From: Myxococcota bacterium
GTDB taxonomy: Bacteria; Myxococcota_A; UBA796; JAFGLY01
NCBI GenBank assembly: GCA_024276675.1
Contig: JAJRWT010000020.1
Span: 1 to 64,000, forward strand
Length of the DNA: 64,000 nt
Direction: 5' to 3'
Under the pieces are notes generated by a model that saw nothing but the letters and a program-made list of their open reading frames with translations, did not search any database and was not told where the DNA came from. This document shows, one piece after another, positions 1 through 9,359 of the stretch. The translations under genes were made by a program, and so were the position numbers. How positions within the stretch are numbered: the stretch's first letter is position 1; each line of letters opens with the position of its first letter.

Positions 1-192
1 GCTCTTCTCCAGGAAGTAGCGGAGCATGGTCAGGTTGAGGGTCTTCCCGAAGCGCCGGGGGCGCGGGAAGAGCAGGCTCTCGGAGTGGCTGGACAGCAAC
101 TCCGAGATGAAGTGGCTCTTGTCCACGAAGTAGGAGCCATTTTCGCGGAGCTTGCGGAAGTCGGAAGTCCCTATGGCTATTGGAAGTCGCAC
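1..192 (-). CDS. AAA-ATPase-like protein, N-terminal fragment (runs off left edge)
   Basis: These are the first 64 codons of a gene cut by the window edge. The frame opens with GTG at 192, with GGAG about nine bases upstream. The peptide contains IGTSDFRKLRENGSYFVDKS followed by LLFPRPRRFGKTLNLTMLRY. This is the characteristic start of the AAA-ATPase-like family (usually fused to a PD-(D/E)XK nuclease-like C-terminus, DUF1703), with RPRRFGKT as the Walker A-like loop. Members are common, multi-copy, often mobile genes of uncertain role. The family call rests on this N-terminus only, since the nuclease half is outside the window. Confidence 0.8.
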   Translation of the reverse strand, partial: MRLPIAIGTSDFRKLRENGSYFVDKSHFISELLSSHSESLLFPRPRRFGKTLNLTMLRYFLEKS

Positions 193-734
193 TCGGTTGC
201 TCTCCTCTTTTCCTGTCTCCAGCATAGCAGGATGACGCAGGGACAGCGAGGAGGGGGGCGGCGAGGCCGGCAAGCCGGGCCTGGCCCTGGCATGGAGCCT
301 GCCTCCCCAGTGGGGCAGGCTTTCCAGGCTGCCAGATCGTGGGGCAGGCTTTCCAGGCTACCAGATCGTGGGGCAGGCTTTCCAGGCTGCCAGATCGTGG
401 GGCAGGCTTTCCAGCCTGCCCTTGTTGGTATCCTGCACGGTACGCCGGCTGGAAGCCGGCGCCACGGGGGGGGCCGTATCAGGGCGAGCATGTACGAAAG
501 GGTGGGCTTGTCCAGGGGCTTGGGCCATCTCCAGGGCGGCATCCGGGCAGCTCGGCCCAATCCATGCGCCCGGGTCATTCTTGCACATACGCGTGCAGAA
601 GAGGACGCTGCCCCAGGAAGGCGGCCAACTCATCCATGTCGTGGAGGCATTCCAATTGTTTCATCGGAAAATCCGCTGGAGAGGCGCAACATCGCCGGCC
701 TGGACCGGCCACGGTTCCGGGTGCCCACAGAGGT
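193..734. other. Non-coding region rich in short repeats
   Basis: No convincing gene lies between the ATPase start and the hydrolase stop. Open frames here are shadows without family resemblance. The region holds the 29-bp tandem repeats at 310-421 and a short perfect palindrome, GCCGGCTGGAAGCCGGC, near 446-462, which looks like a REP-type element. I see nothing else in it. Confidence 0.5.
310..421. repeat. 29-bp tandem repeat, about 3.8 copies
   Basis: Units start at 310, 339, 368 and 397. Each reads GTGGGGCAGGCTTTCCAGG plus ten further bases. The units are nearly identical; the second differs by one base and the fourth diverges at its end. The core of the fourth unit is an inverted repeat, GGCAGGCT-TTCC-type loop-AGCCTGCC. 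There are no unique spacers, so this is not a CRISPR array. Related cores occur near 13.74 kb and 51.10 kb. Confidence 0.9.
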
Positions 735-1886
735 TCAGAGGTCTTCCTGCCATTCAAGCTCGGGGAAGCGGGACAGGTAGTCGGCGTTCAGGTAGTCGGC
801 GTAGCGCTGGTCGCCTTTCATCTCCAGCCCCAGCCAGGCGGTCACTACCGAGATGATCACCTGGTGACCGGTTTCGATGTTGATGTAGCCAGCAGCTTCT
901 TCCTGGCATTCGTCCAGCCAGGAGGATGCCACCTGGCAGATGTCGCTGAATATGTAGTGGCCGGCGCCGGCCAGGATGCCCAGGCGCTTGGGGCCGGAGA
1001 TGGCCTGGTAGCTGGGGATGATCTCGGTTTCGGGGGGCGCCAGGTCATCCAACTCGCCCCCCATGACCAGGGCCGGAGCCAGGCCCGCCAGACCCTGGCC
1101 CGCGGAACCGAAGACATACCAGCCGGGGCCGGCCATGGGCAGGGCCAGGACAGCCCGCTCATCGGGTTCCACGTCGATGTCGATGTCCTGGATTTCGTCC
1201 AGGTAGGTGCAGAAGCCCCAGGAGCTGTCGGTGGCGCAGAACTGTTCCATCCCGTCCAGGTCGACTATTCCCCCTGCCACCAGCAGGGTGGTCCAGCCAC
1301 CGAAGGAATGCCCCATCATGGCGTAGGTTTCGCCCTGGAGCATCCCGCTCCAGTCGGGGTCCGACTCCACCATCGACAAGATCATGTCCACCGAGGACTT
1401 GACGTCGTCGGGGCGCTCTGCCGCCACCTGGGCGGTGAGGTCGTCGTCGTAGTCGAGAAAGGTGTTGCCAGGATGATCCACCGCCACGGTGACGTAGCCG
1501 TGGGAGGCCAGGTGTTCGGTGAGGAAGGCCGACTGGTAGCGTATGCCCCCAAAGCCGTGGGAAAAAGCCAGCAGCGGGTACGGAGCGCCGCTGGGATCCG
1601 GGTCCTCGTCGCGGTGGGCCTGGCCCGTAAGCCTGATCTCCGGATAGGGATCGGGTTCGTCGTCGGGATCCACGATGGCAGGGTACCAGAGTTCGGCGGT
1701 GAGATCCTTGCCCCTCCAGTCGGTGAACTCCACCGTTGTGGCTCCCACATCGTAGATTCCCCAATCTCCGGGGTCCATCCAGACCGCGCCTGGAGCGGCG
1801 GTGTCCGCGTCAGCGTCTTCCGCGGGCGAACATCCCAGGGCCAATATTGGAATCACCAGGCCGACACTTTCTTTGACAAGGGACAC
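735..1886 (-). CDS. Secreted lipoprotein alpha/beta hydrolase (PAF-acetylhydrolase / dienelactone hydrolase type)
   Basis: The 383-residue product starts at GTG 1886, preceded by GGAGG. This start gives a lipoprotein signal ending LALGC at residue 19. The fold signatures are LLAFSHGFGG (oxyanion region), GHSFGGWT (the nucleophile elbow, Ser in GxSxG), an acidic residue in LVMGGELDD and a late His in GAGHY. These place it among esterases of the platelet-activating-factor acetylhydrolase / predicted dienelactone hydrolase type. It is probably anchored in the outer membrane or periplasm. The substrate cannot be inferred. A longer frame upstream has no coding character. The gene stands alone, with no operon partner. 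Confidence 0.85.
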   Translation of the reverse strand: MSLVKESVGLVIPILALGCSPAEDADADTAAPGAVWMDPGDWGIYDVGATTVEFTDWRGKDLTAELWYPAIVDPDDEPDPYPEIRLTGQAHRDEDPDPSGAPYPLLAFSHGFGGIRYQSAFLTEHLASHGYVTVAVDHPGNTFLDYDDDLTAQVAAERPDDVKSSVDMILSMVESDPDWSGMLQGETYAMMGHSFGGWTTLLVAGGIVDLDGMEQFCATDSSWGFCTYLDEIQDIDIDVEPDERAVLALPMAGPGWYVFGSAGQGLAGLAPALVMGGELDDLAPPETEIIPSYQAISGPKRLGILAGAGHYIFSDICQVASSWLDECQEEAAGYINIETGHQVIISVVTAWLGLEMKGDQRYADYLNADYLSRFPELEWQEDL

Positions 1887-2077
1887 GTCTCGTTGCCTCC
1901 GCTGTTTGTATAGCCCAGCAAACGCATGGCTACACTTTCCCGAGACACTCGGGGGTCCCCCGAAGCGTTTTCTCTGGGACATCCAGCAGGTGCTGGGATG
2001 CCGGACAGCACCCTGGTAGGCGAAGCTGCCAGGCCAGAGCTGGAGCAGGGCACCGGGCAAGAGCCTTTACCGCCCCA

Positions 2078-2902
2078 TCAACGGACCTTTTCCAGGTAAC
2101 GCCTGAAGGCCACGGCGCTGGTCTTCTTCATGCCACGCCGGGCTTCCAGCACCCGGGCGTCCAGCTTGCCGGTACGCAGGCGGGCTCGCTCGGCCTCGTA
2201 GAGGAAGAATGCGAAGGCGCGAGCGCTGCCAGGCACTGGTTGGAAAGCGGGTTCCAGCAGTCCCTCTACCTCCAGGACTTGCCCCAGGCGTTGGAGCCAG
2301 AGCTTCCCCGTGAGCACAGCGTAGGGCAGCACCCAGTCTCCCACCGGCGACAGGTCATCGCTCTCGATCTCGTCCACGAGTTCATCGAGGGGTTCCAGCA
2401 ACGGCCCACCGTGGAAGGCGCAGCGAATGGCTCCCCACACGGGCTCGAAGACCGACAGTACCTTCCACGCCTCGGGATCCCGGGGATGATATTCAAGATG
2501 GCGTTCAACCGAAGAACGGGCCATCTCCATGTCTCCCCCCCGGAGCAGGAAGGCCGCGGCAGGCTTCCCATGCAGCACGCCCGGGAGATCCCGTTCATCC
2601 AGGGCTCTGCCCACCAGGCGCTGCCATGTACGCTCCAGGTAGTCCGGCCAGTCATCACGTCGTGCCTCCAACAACGCATCCAGGGCCACGGGAGCAGGAC
2701 GGTCTCCTTCCACGGCCATCGCCATCTGCTCCACCACCGCCTTCCATTGGCCAGGAGCATGGGCGCTGGCCTTACACAGGTCCAGCGCCAGCAAGGCATT
2801 CTCGAACTGGACCTGGGGCACGTGTGCTCCCTCGAAGAGCTTGATCTGCTCGCCACTCATGGCCTCACCATTCCACCTCGTGCTGTATCCAACACTGTCC
2901 AT
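2078..2902 (-). CDS. Hypothetical cytoplasmic protein (274 aa)
   Basis: I do not recognise a family. The product has no signal peptide or membrane segment. It is predominantly helical with many Leu/Ala/Glu/Arg, and has a TPR-like stretch (VERHLEYHPRDPEAWKVLS, about residues 136-154). The start at 2902 is preceded by AAGGA with about six bases of spacing. An internal ATG at 2860 is an alternative. It lies downstream of, and in the same direction as, the oligopeptide-type ABC genes with about 140 bases between them, so co-transcription is possible but not shown. Confidence 0.65.
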   Translation of the reverse strand: MDSVGYSTRWNGEAMSGEQIKLFEGAHVPQVQFENALLALDLCKASAHAPGQWKAVVEQMAMAVEGDRPAPVALDALLEARRDDWPDYLERTWQRLVGRALDERDLPGVLHGKPAAAFLLRGGDMEMARSSVERHLEYHPRDPEAWKVLSVFEPVWGAIRCAFHGGPLLEPLDELVDEIESDDLSPVGDWVLPYAVLTGKLWLQRLGQVLEVEGLLEPAFQPVPGSARAFAFFLYEAERARLRTGKLDARVLEARRGMKKTSAVAFRRYLEKVR

Positions 2903-3039
2903 GATACATCCTTTGCTTCTGGATGTGGACCAGGGTCAGCGGCAATGCCTGTGGGGCGATGCGCCGGCGAGGCTGCCGCTGGACACTTTCCAGCACCGGC
3001 AGCCTCCCACCAGGCTGTCACCCGTGGCCCACACGAAGC

Positions 3040-4239
3040 CTATGCCCCGGCCCTGGGGTTGAAGTGTGTCCGGAGGCGCTCGCCCAGCAGGGCGGCGGAG
3101 CCCACGGCCAACAGCAGGGCCGCTCCCGGCGCCAGGATCAGGGTCCAGGACTTGCCCTGGCGCCCCTGTTCCAGCATCTCACCCCACCCACACATGTCCA
3201 TGTTGCTCAAGCCCAGGAAGCTGAGGGTGGATTCCAGCAGAATACAGGTGGCCACACCGAACGTGGCGCTCACCAGCAGCGGGGGGAGGGCGTTGGGAAG
3301 GACCTGGTCCAGGATGATGCGAGTGCTGGAAAATCCCGATACCCGTGCGGCGACGACATAGTCCGCCTCGCGGATGCGCAGCGCCTCGCTCCGGGCCAAC
3401 CGGGCCGGACCAGGCCAACGCACCAGGGCCAACAGCAGCAGGATGTGAACGATGCCCGGCTGCGTGAAAAAGGCCACCAGCGCCAACACCAGCAGCATGG
3501 AGGGGATACAAAGCACGATCTCGATGATCCTGGACACGAGGGCGTCCACGAGCCCCCGCCTGTAGCCGGCGAAGAGCCCCACCAGGGCGCCCAGGGGCAC
3601 GTATATGAGAACCGCGCCCAGGCCGATGAACATGGAGGCGCGGGCGCCGTGGATGAGCATGGCGGCGATGTCCAGGCCAGCTTCGTCGGTCCCCAGGGGA
3701 TGGAGCATGGAAAATGGGGCGTGGACCTGCCCGGGGACCCTGGGAGAGAAGGGTATGGGGGGGTAGAGGGCCAACACCCGGGTTCCTTCCTGCCGCAATT
3801 GTTCCTGCCTGAGGTGGTAGTCCACCCAGGGTGAGCTGCGCGGAAACAGCGACACGTCCAGGATGCCCGCCAGCAGCGAGAGCAGAAGAGCCAACATGGT
3901 GATGCGGCCCCATCGTGAACGCCGCCAGGCGGCCAGGCCGCTCCGGCCCAGGAGGCCGCGTCCCAGCAGCAACAGCGCCAACGCGAGGGCGCACCAGAGC
4001 ATCGAGACGTTGAGGAGCACGTCGACGAAGCCGGGAAAACAGTTGCGATCGAAGAGACTCGCGAGCCACGGGGAGCTTGGGATGGCGCCTTCCTGCCACC
4101 ACAGCAATGGGTGATCGAATGCCAGCAGGGGAGCCATGAGCGCCATCAGCCCGATTGTGGCCAGGCCGCCCCAAGCCGGGAAGCTCTTCCGCGGGCCACC
4201 GTGCCCGGCGCGGTGGGAAGGGGCGCGTCCATCAACCAA
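3040..4239 (-). CDS. ABC transporter permease, DppC/OppC type
   Basis: This is an inner-membrane permease of the peptide/nickel importer family with several hydrophobic segments. The C-terminal half carries the binding-protein-dependent transport signature, in particular AARVSGFSSTRIILDQVLPN (the EAA loop that contacts the ATPase) and LLESTLSFLGLS. A TTG at 4239 is the likely start. It overlaps the stop of the upstream oppB-like gene (TTGGTTGA) and follows AGGGTG, so the two are probably translationally coupled. The protein is longer than the usual 300-residue OppC because of an extended first periplasmic loop. No ATPase gene follows. The substrate is not predictable. Confidence 0.88.
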   Translation of the reverse strand: MVDGRAPSHRAGHGGPRKSFPAWGGLATIGLMALMAPLLAFDHPLLWWQEGAIPSSPWLASLFDRNCFPGFVDVLLNVSMLWCALALALLLLGRGLLGRSGLAAWRRSRWGRITMLALLLSLLAGILDVSLFPRSSPWVDYHLRQEQLRQEGTRVLALYPPIPFSPRVPGQVHAPFSMLHPLGTDEAGLDIAAMLIHGARASMFIGLGAVLIYVPLGALVGLFAGYRRGLVDALVSRIIEIVLCIPSMLLVLALVAFFTQPGIVHILLLLALVRWPGPARLARSEALRIREADYVVAARVSGFSSTRIILDQVLPNALPPLLVSATFGVATCILLESTLSFLGLSNMDMCGWGEMLEQGRQGKSWTLILAPGAALLLAVGSAALLGERLRTHFNPRAGA

Positions 4240-5638
4240 GACGCACCCTGGGATCAGCCACCATGCAGGCCAGGTCCGCCAGCAGTATTCCCACGAGCGT
4301 GGCAAGGCTGCCGGTCAGGAGGACCGCCATGACGGCGTTGAAATCATGGGCCCTGACGGCATCCACCATGTAGAGCCCCAGGCCCGGGATGCCGAAGACG
4401 TACTCGATAACCACGCTGCCTCCCAGCATGGCGGGCAGCGCGCTGCCCAGCAGTGTCAGGATGGGCAGGGAGGCGTTCCGGGCCGCGTGACCCAGCAGCA
4501 CGCGGGCTTCGCTCAAGCCCCTGGCCCTGGCGGCCAGGACGTAGTCGGCCCCCATGACCTCCAGCATCCCGCTACGGGCATGAAGGCCCAGCAACGCCAG
4601 GGAGCCGGCGGCGTAGGTGGACACGGGAAGGACAAGGTGCCAGGCCAGATCCGCCACCTGCCGGAGGGTGGAGAGCCTGCCAATATCGTCGGAGTGCAGG
4701 CTGCCGGTGGGGAGCCAGGAAAAGGGAGTCCCAAGGGTGAAGATCTGAAGCAGGACTGTTCCCAGGAAGAAACCGGGCATGCTGTACAGCAGCAAAAGCA
4801 GGACCGACACCGCTCGGTCACTGGTCCCGCCCCGCCCAATGGCCGCCAACATTCCCAGGGGCAGGGCCAACGCGGTGGCCAGCACGATCCCGGGAAGGGT
4901 AAAACAAAGGCTGTGCTTCATGCTCATGACAACGGCGGGGAGGACCGGCTGGCCGTCGATGGCCGAGACTCCAAGATCAAGAGCCAGGAGCCTCGAGATG
5001 TAGTCGGCAAAGCGCGTGTCCAGGAACAACATTTCCAGGCACTCCCGGGGGGAGTACTCGTAGTCTTCCCGGTGAGTATCGTACCAGTCGCCCCAGAGTC
5101 GGGAGAGATCCTCCAGAGTTGACAGGTGGGGCTGGGGTTCTGTCATGCCAGGGTTTGCTGCCGAGCCGGGCGAACTCCCACCGCCAGCAGGTTCTGCCGG
5201 GGCGGGGGGACCGTCGAGATCCATGGTTCTTGCGAGTTGGGCTGCCGCGAGGCTGCGCAAGCGCTGCTGGGCATCATCGTCCGCCAGGATGGCCACCAGG
5301 TGCCTGACGCTGGTGGAGCCCAGGTCGTCCAGCTTTTGAGCAGCGAGTCGCTGCTCCTTGATGGAGGCGCCCCCCAGGCCCGCCGACCGCAGCAGCAGCT
5401 CCCGCACCCTGCTCTCACGCAGGGCAAAGCGTGTATTCAACAGGGTCGGCCTGTCCATCTGGTGCATCTGCCGGTATCGTCTCAAGGTCTCCGCCGACGG
5501 GTTGGAGACGCCGTCCTGCATTCCTCCCTCGGAAGGGGGCGAGCCCGGCAACAGGGACAGAAGCAGGGTATTGAGGGCTATTATCGCCAGGAAGGCCGGC
5601 ACGAACAGAAGAAGCCTCATGGCCAGGTAGCGAAGCAT
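4232..5638 (-). CDS. ABC transporter permease, DppB/OppB type, with a large periplasmic insertion
   Basis: The N-terminus (MLRYLAMRLLLFVPAFLAII) and the C-terminal two thirds are typical OppB, including the EAA-like loop around ARARGLSEARVLLGHAARNA and VIEYVFGIPGLG. OppB proteins are usually about 310 residues, while this one has 468. The excess is an insertion of roughly 160 residues after the first membrane helix (about residues 45-210), rich in Ala/Leu/Arg, with a HEAT-like helical stretch (SVRHLVAILADDDAQQRLRS) and a Pro/Gly linker. It lies 15 bases downstream of the binding protein gene and overlaps the OppC-type gene, forming a three-gene unit. Confidence 0.88.
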   Translation of the reverse strand: MLRYLAMRLLLFVPAFLAIIALNTLLLSLLPGSPPSEGGMQDGVSNPSAETLRRYRQMHQMDRPTLLNTRFALRESRVRELLLRSAGLGGASIKEQRLAAQKLDDLGSTSVRHLVAILADDDAQQRLRSLAAAQLARTMDLDGPPAPAEPAGGGSSPGSAANPGMTEPQPHLSTLEDLSRLWGDWYDTHREDYEYSPRECLEMLFLDTRFADYISRLLALDLGVSAIDGQPVLPAVVMSMKHSLCFTLPGIVLATALALPLGMLAAIGRGGTSDRAVSVLLLLLYSMPGFFLGTVLLQIFTLGTPFSWLPTGSLHSDDIGRLSTLRQVADLAWHLVLPVSTYAAGSLALLGLHARSGMLEVMGADYVLAARARGLSEARVLLGHAARNASLPILTLLGSALPAMLGGSVVIEYVFGIPGLGLYMVDAVRAHDFNAVMAVLLTGSLATLVGILLADLACMVADPRVRLG

Positions 5639-5653
5639 GATCTCGAGCCTGCC

Positions 5654-7534
5654 TCACCGGGACTGGGTGGGCTTGAATGACCAGAGCAGTGGGTTTCTGT
5701 AGGACATGGTGGGAGAAAACACCAGCGGGTTCAGGGTGTCGCGGTAGAGCACCGCTCGTTCTGCCTGGAGAATTGCTGTCTGGGGCTGAAGCTGGTTGAT
5801 CAGCCGGTGCAACTGCCCACAGGTCTCGTTGCGAGCAGAGGGATCCACCAGGGTCCGGAGGCGATCAGTCAGCAGGTCCACCTGGGGATCCTTGAGGCCG
5901 GAACGGTTCAAGGAGCCGGGACGATCCGCCTCGCGGGAGTGCCACAGGACAGTCATGTCCTGGGCCCAGTCGTAGGCCATATAGCCCGTGAATGCCTGAA
6001 AATCGCGATCCTCCATGCGCTGTGACAGGGCGCTCCACGGCAGGGAGCGGGGGGTCATCTGGACTCCGATGGACAGCAGATCGTGCTGGTAGATCTTCAT
6101 GGCCGACCTCCACTCCCCGGAATCGAAGAACAGGAGCGAAAACTCCAGGGGGATGGTGGCGCCATCCACGATTTTTTCGCGTATTCCGTCGCCGTCGGCA
6201 TCCCGCCAACCCGCCCGTTCCAGCAGCGAAGCCGCGCCGCTCTTGTCGAACGGGATGGGTTGCACCGTTGAGTCGTAGCAAGGGTGCTGCATGGGCAGGG
6301 CTTCGCTGGGAATCCCGCCCAGTCCACCGGATGTGACATCCAGGATCCGCTGCCGGTTCATGGCCATCGCCATGGCCCTGCGCACCCGGGAATCGGAGAA
6401 AAGGGGCAAGCGGAGATTCCAGGCCACGTAGAAGAGGCTGAGTTCCCGGTGGCTGGTACGCTTGACGTGGGAGCTTGCTTCGCCGGAAGCGCTCTTGCCG
6501 GACTCCATGGCCTTCAACTGGGTCCCCCGGACGGTAACCACATCCAATTCGCCTGTTTCGAAGCGCCTCACCTGGACTTCAGGATCCTTGCCGAAACGGA
6601 TGACCACAGTGTCGAAGGCGGGACGTGGCCCCCAGTACGCCAGGTTTCGGCCCAGGCGCATGGTCTCTCCCGACTCCCAGCTTTCCAGCCTGAACGGCCC
6701 CACCCCGATGGCTCGATGGTTGTACCAGTGCTTTGAGAAAGATTCCCCCCATGTCTCCCGCGGGAAGGGGCTGCCATCCCGGTCGTGCATGTACAACCAA
6801 CGGGGCATTGGCTTCAGCTCCATGAGCGCGCTGAAGTGGGAGGGGCGCGATTCCCGGAAGCTCACGCTGATGGTGTATGGGTCAAGGGCTTCGTAGCCGA
6901 GCATGTCGTCCAGGTCGGTACGCAGGGCCGCCGCCTGGCCGCCTGTCTGCTGGTTGGTGATGATGTCCAGTGCGAATATGAAATCATCGGCCACCAGTTG
7001 GTGGGGGACCTTCAACCAGTCGAAGGAGGGATCGTTCCAGTCCACCATGGGTTCCTGCCAGGTGACCCCGGGGCGAAGAGTGATGATGTAGTTACGTCCC
7101 CCGTCTTTTTGCTGGACATCGGTGGCGAGGGCCGAGCACCAACGTTCCGGGTCGGAGCTGTCTCTGGCCGCCAGCCGCGAAGAGATGTAGGTGTAGATCT
7201 CGTGGACCTTGGCGGATTTGCTCAGGTAGGGGTTGAGAGTCAGCGGTTCTCGACCCGAGACACGCAGCGTGCCGCCGTAGCTGGTGTTTGCCGGCAAGGG
7301 GTATGCGTAGCAGGGCTCCAGCAGGTTGCCTTCCACGGCTGTGGTCTGGCCCTTGCCAGCCGACGATGGAGGCTCGTCGCCCGCTCGTCTAGATTGAAGC
7401 AGCTCATCCAGCCTGTCGGTGTTGGCTATCACCCTGTTTTCCAGGCCATCCAACTGGCAGTTCTGCAACAGCGTGAGACAGACCAGCAAGAGCATGATGG
7501 CCAGCAGCAGCACGTTCCAGGTCCTGGCGCTCAT
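5654..7534 (-). CDS. ABC transporter substrate-binding protein, OppA/DppA (SBP_bac_5) family
   Basis: The 626-residue protein starts at ATG 7534 (AGAGGGG just upstream). The N-terminus has one hydrophobic segment (about residues 7-25) ending in LLQNC, a poor lipobox, so it may be held by an uncleaved anchor. The body has family 5 hallmarks: LTLNPYLS near the mature start, the transition to ALATDVQQKDGGRNYIITLR, FALDIIT, and GVGPFRLESWESGE. Family 5 proteins bind peptides, nickel or opines and deliver them to the OppBC-type permeases encoded just downstream. Longer upstream frames lack a ribosome site. Confidence 0.9.
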   Translation of the reverse strand: MSARTWNVLLLAIMLLLVCLTLLQNCQLDGLENRVIANTDRLDELLQSRRAGDEPPSSAGKGQTTAVEGNLLEPCYAYPLPANTSYGGTLRVSGREPLTLNPYLSKSAKVHEIYTYISSRLAARDSSDPERWCSALATDVQQKDGGRNYIITLRPGVTWQEPMVDWNDPSFDWLKVPHQLVADDFIFALDIITNQQTGGQAAALRTDLDDMLGYEALDPYTISVSFRESRPSHFSALMELKPMPRWLYMHDRDGSPFPRETWGESFSKHWYNHRAIGVGPFRLESWESGETMRLGRNLAYWGPRPAFDTVVIRFGKDPEVQVRRFETGELDVVTVRGTQLKAMESGKSASGEASSHVKRTSHRELSLFYVAWNLRLPLFSDSRVRRAMAMAMNRQRILDVTSGGLGGIPSEALPMQHPCYDSTVQPIPFDKSGAASLLERAGWRDADGDGIREKIVDGATIPLEFSLLFFDSGEWRSAMKIYQHDLLSIGVQMTPRSLPWSALSQRMEDRDFQAFTGYMAYDWAQDMTVLWHSREADRPGSLNRSGLKDPQVDLLTDRLRTLVDPSARNETCGQLHRLINQLQPQTAILQAERAVLYRDTLNPLVFSPTMSYRNPLLWSFKPTQSR

Positions 7535-8018
7535 GGTGCCCCTGCCCTCTGGGCTTGGTCCCCGGTTCCTGGCATTCTGGTACTCCTGAACTCCATTGCA
7601 TGTCCCGGCGGCATTCCATGCCAACACGCCTTGCCGTCCTGGAATCTCGTCACAAGCAGGAGCAGCTTACAAGCCCCCCGCCGGCACGCTCCGCGCTTTT
7701 GCCCTACAAAGCTGGCTTGTGGCTGAAGGCAGAGTTTCAGGTGGCTGGGCTGTGCCTCCGCTGGAGGAGCGCCATCGTCACTCCCATGCTCTGTCCCGTG
7801 GGTTGTCTGTCGTGGAAGCTCGACGGCCTCCCTGCTGCCCGTGGGTTACAACGATATGTTCCATGGTCTGGTCTCTCGGAATCCATACACACACTCCCTG
7901 CCGGCACCAAACACCTAATGTGGCGGCACGGTTTTACCTCAACTCCATGAATGGTGGAATAGTATTCTTCCTGAACACACACCCTCGAAAAGCACCTTGG
8001 ACCAGAAAGGCGAGTGCT
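7535..8018. other. Divergent intergenic region
   Basis: This stretch separates the leftward ABC operon from the rightward sulfatase gene and must hold both promoters. Open frames crossing it have no recognisable product. I could not identify a clear operator, riboswitch or RNA gene in it. Confidence 0.4.
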
Positions 8019-9359
8019 ATGAACTTGATATGCCTGTCCGCGTTGATCGCCAACGCCGTTCATGGGGAGCCAGCTCTTCCACCAGTGGCCGACTGCCCGT
8101 CATGCAACTTTGTCATTGTCGTTCTCGATGTCGTGAGGGCCTTCAACACATCTCCCTATGGCTACGAACGAGATACGACTCCCAACCTACGGCGAGCCGC
8201 TGAACAGGGAGTACTCTTCGAAAAGGCCTACTCGGTGGCCACCTGGACGGTGCCCTCGGTGGGATCGATGCTCAGCCTGTCCCAGGTCATCGACAACGGC
8301 CTGGATTTTGGGTGGGATCCCACCTTCGCTTCCTGGCACGAATGGTCATCCGGCATAACGCCTGTCGCCAGAGTATTGCAATCCAGGGGCTGGACCACCG
8401 AGGCATTCATACAGTCCAGCGTCGTTCGCCAGGATTTGGGCTTTCCAGATGGCTTCATGAGCTGGAACACCTATCCGGATGTCTCCCCGCCCTTCGATGA
8501 GGTGGCCCAGGAGATGAGCGCCCAGGCCAAAAAAGAAAAGCCCTTCTTCTTCTATGTCCACTACCGCGGGGCTCACGTGTCCCTGCTGCCCCCGGAAGAG
8601 TACAGGTCGCTCTTCACCGCCGACGGCAAGCCGCTGGAATACCCCGAGGGCGGTTTCACATACGACCACGCCAAGCAGGTTCCCGACGGCGCGGAGAAAT
8701 TCATCACGGCATTCGACCAGACAGTGCGTTGGTACGATGACGGAGTGGGGACTCTGCTGGACACCTGGAACGATCCCCAGGTTTCCGACAAGACCTATTT
8801 CCTGGTGTTGGCGGATCACGGGGAGTCCCTGGGAGAAGGCCAGAAGTGGACACGCTGGGGGCATTGTGGTTCCGCCTGGGAAGAGCGCAGCAGAATACCC
8901 ATGGTTCTTCTGGGTCCCGGACTTCCAAAGGGCTACGTGGTCAAATCGGCGGTAAGCTCGCTGGACATCATCAGGACCGTGCTCTCCATAGTCGGTGCGG
9001 ACCCCGACGGGGTTTCCACCTGGAGGGGAGTGGAGCTCCGGGAGACCAGCCCAACCTACATAGTCACCCAGGGTTCCAGCAAGGATCTCGAGCAGAGATG
9101 GGTCTCGTTGCGTACCCAGGACGGCCTCAAGGTCAGAATCCAGAACTCCACCAGCAAGACGCGGCTCTACGATCTCTCCCAGGAAGACACCATCATCTCA
9201 CCCGCCAACGACCCTGCTCTCCTCCAGGCGCTGGATGGCGCCGTACGCTACTTCCAGGCTCTGGAACAGACCGCTCCCCAGGGCTCCGCCGGCGGGACGG
9301 AGATCAACCTGAGCGAAGAAGAACTGCAGAAACTCCGGGAACTGGGCTACATCGAATGA
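8019..9359 (+). CDS. Sulfatase / alkaline-phosphatase superfamily hydrolase, exported
   Basis: The product has 446 residues from ATG 8019 (AAGGCGAG upstream). It has a short N-terminal hydrophobic stretch and metal-binding signatures of the sulfatase clan: VIVVLDVVR with the first Asp, TPNLRRAAEQGVLFEKAYS, and LADHGESLGEG with the Asp-His pair. The C-terminus LQKLRELGYIE is typical of secreted sulfatases. At the nucleophile site, where sulfatases have C/S-x-P-S-R, this protein has TWTVPSVGS. The position is Thr (about residue 77) and the Arg is absent, so formylglycine chemistry is unlikely. It may be a phosphatase- or phosphotransferase-like member. It is monocistronic. Confidence 0.85.
   Translation: MNLICLSALIANAVHGEPALPPVADCPSCNFVIVVLDVVRAFNTSPYGYERDTTPNLRRAAEQGVLFEKAYSVATWTVPSVGSMLSLSQVIDNGLDFGWDPTFASWHEWSSGITPVARVLQSRGWTTEAFIQSSVVRQDLGFPDGFMSWNTYPDVSPPFDEVAQEMSAQAKKEKPFFFYVHYRGAHVSLLPPEEYRSLFTADGKPLEYPEGGFTYDHAKQVPDGAEKFITAFDQTVRWYDDGVGTLLDTWNDPQVSDKTYFLVLADHGESLGEGQKWTRWGHCGSAWEERSRIPMVLLGPGLPKGYVVKSAVSSLDIIRTVLSIVGADPDGVSTWRGVELRETSPTYIVTQGSSKDLEQRWVSLRTQDGLKVRIQNSTSKTRLYDLSQEDTIISPANDPALLQALDGAVRYFQALEQTAPQGSAGGTEINLSEEELQKLRELGYIE

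Noticed and set aside
310..421. CRISPR array
   Set aside because: The 29-bp units are directly adjacent without unique spacers, and no cas genes are nearby.
339..1913. Long rightward open frame (524 codons) opposite the hydrolase gene
   Set aside because: It is antisense to a gene with clear family motifs, lacks any recognisable domain, and arises from GC-rich third positions on the other strand.
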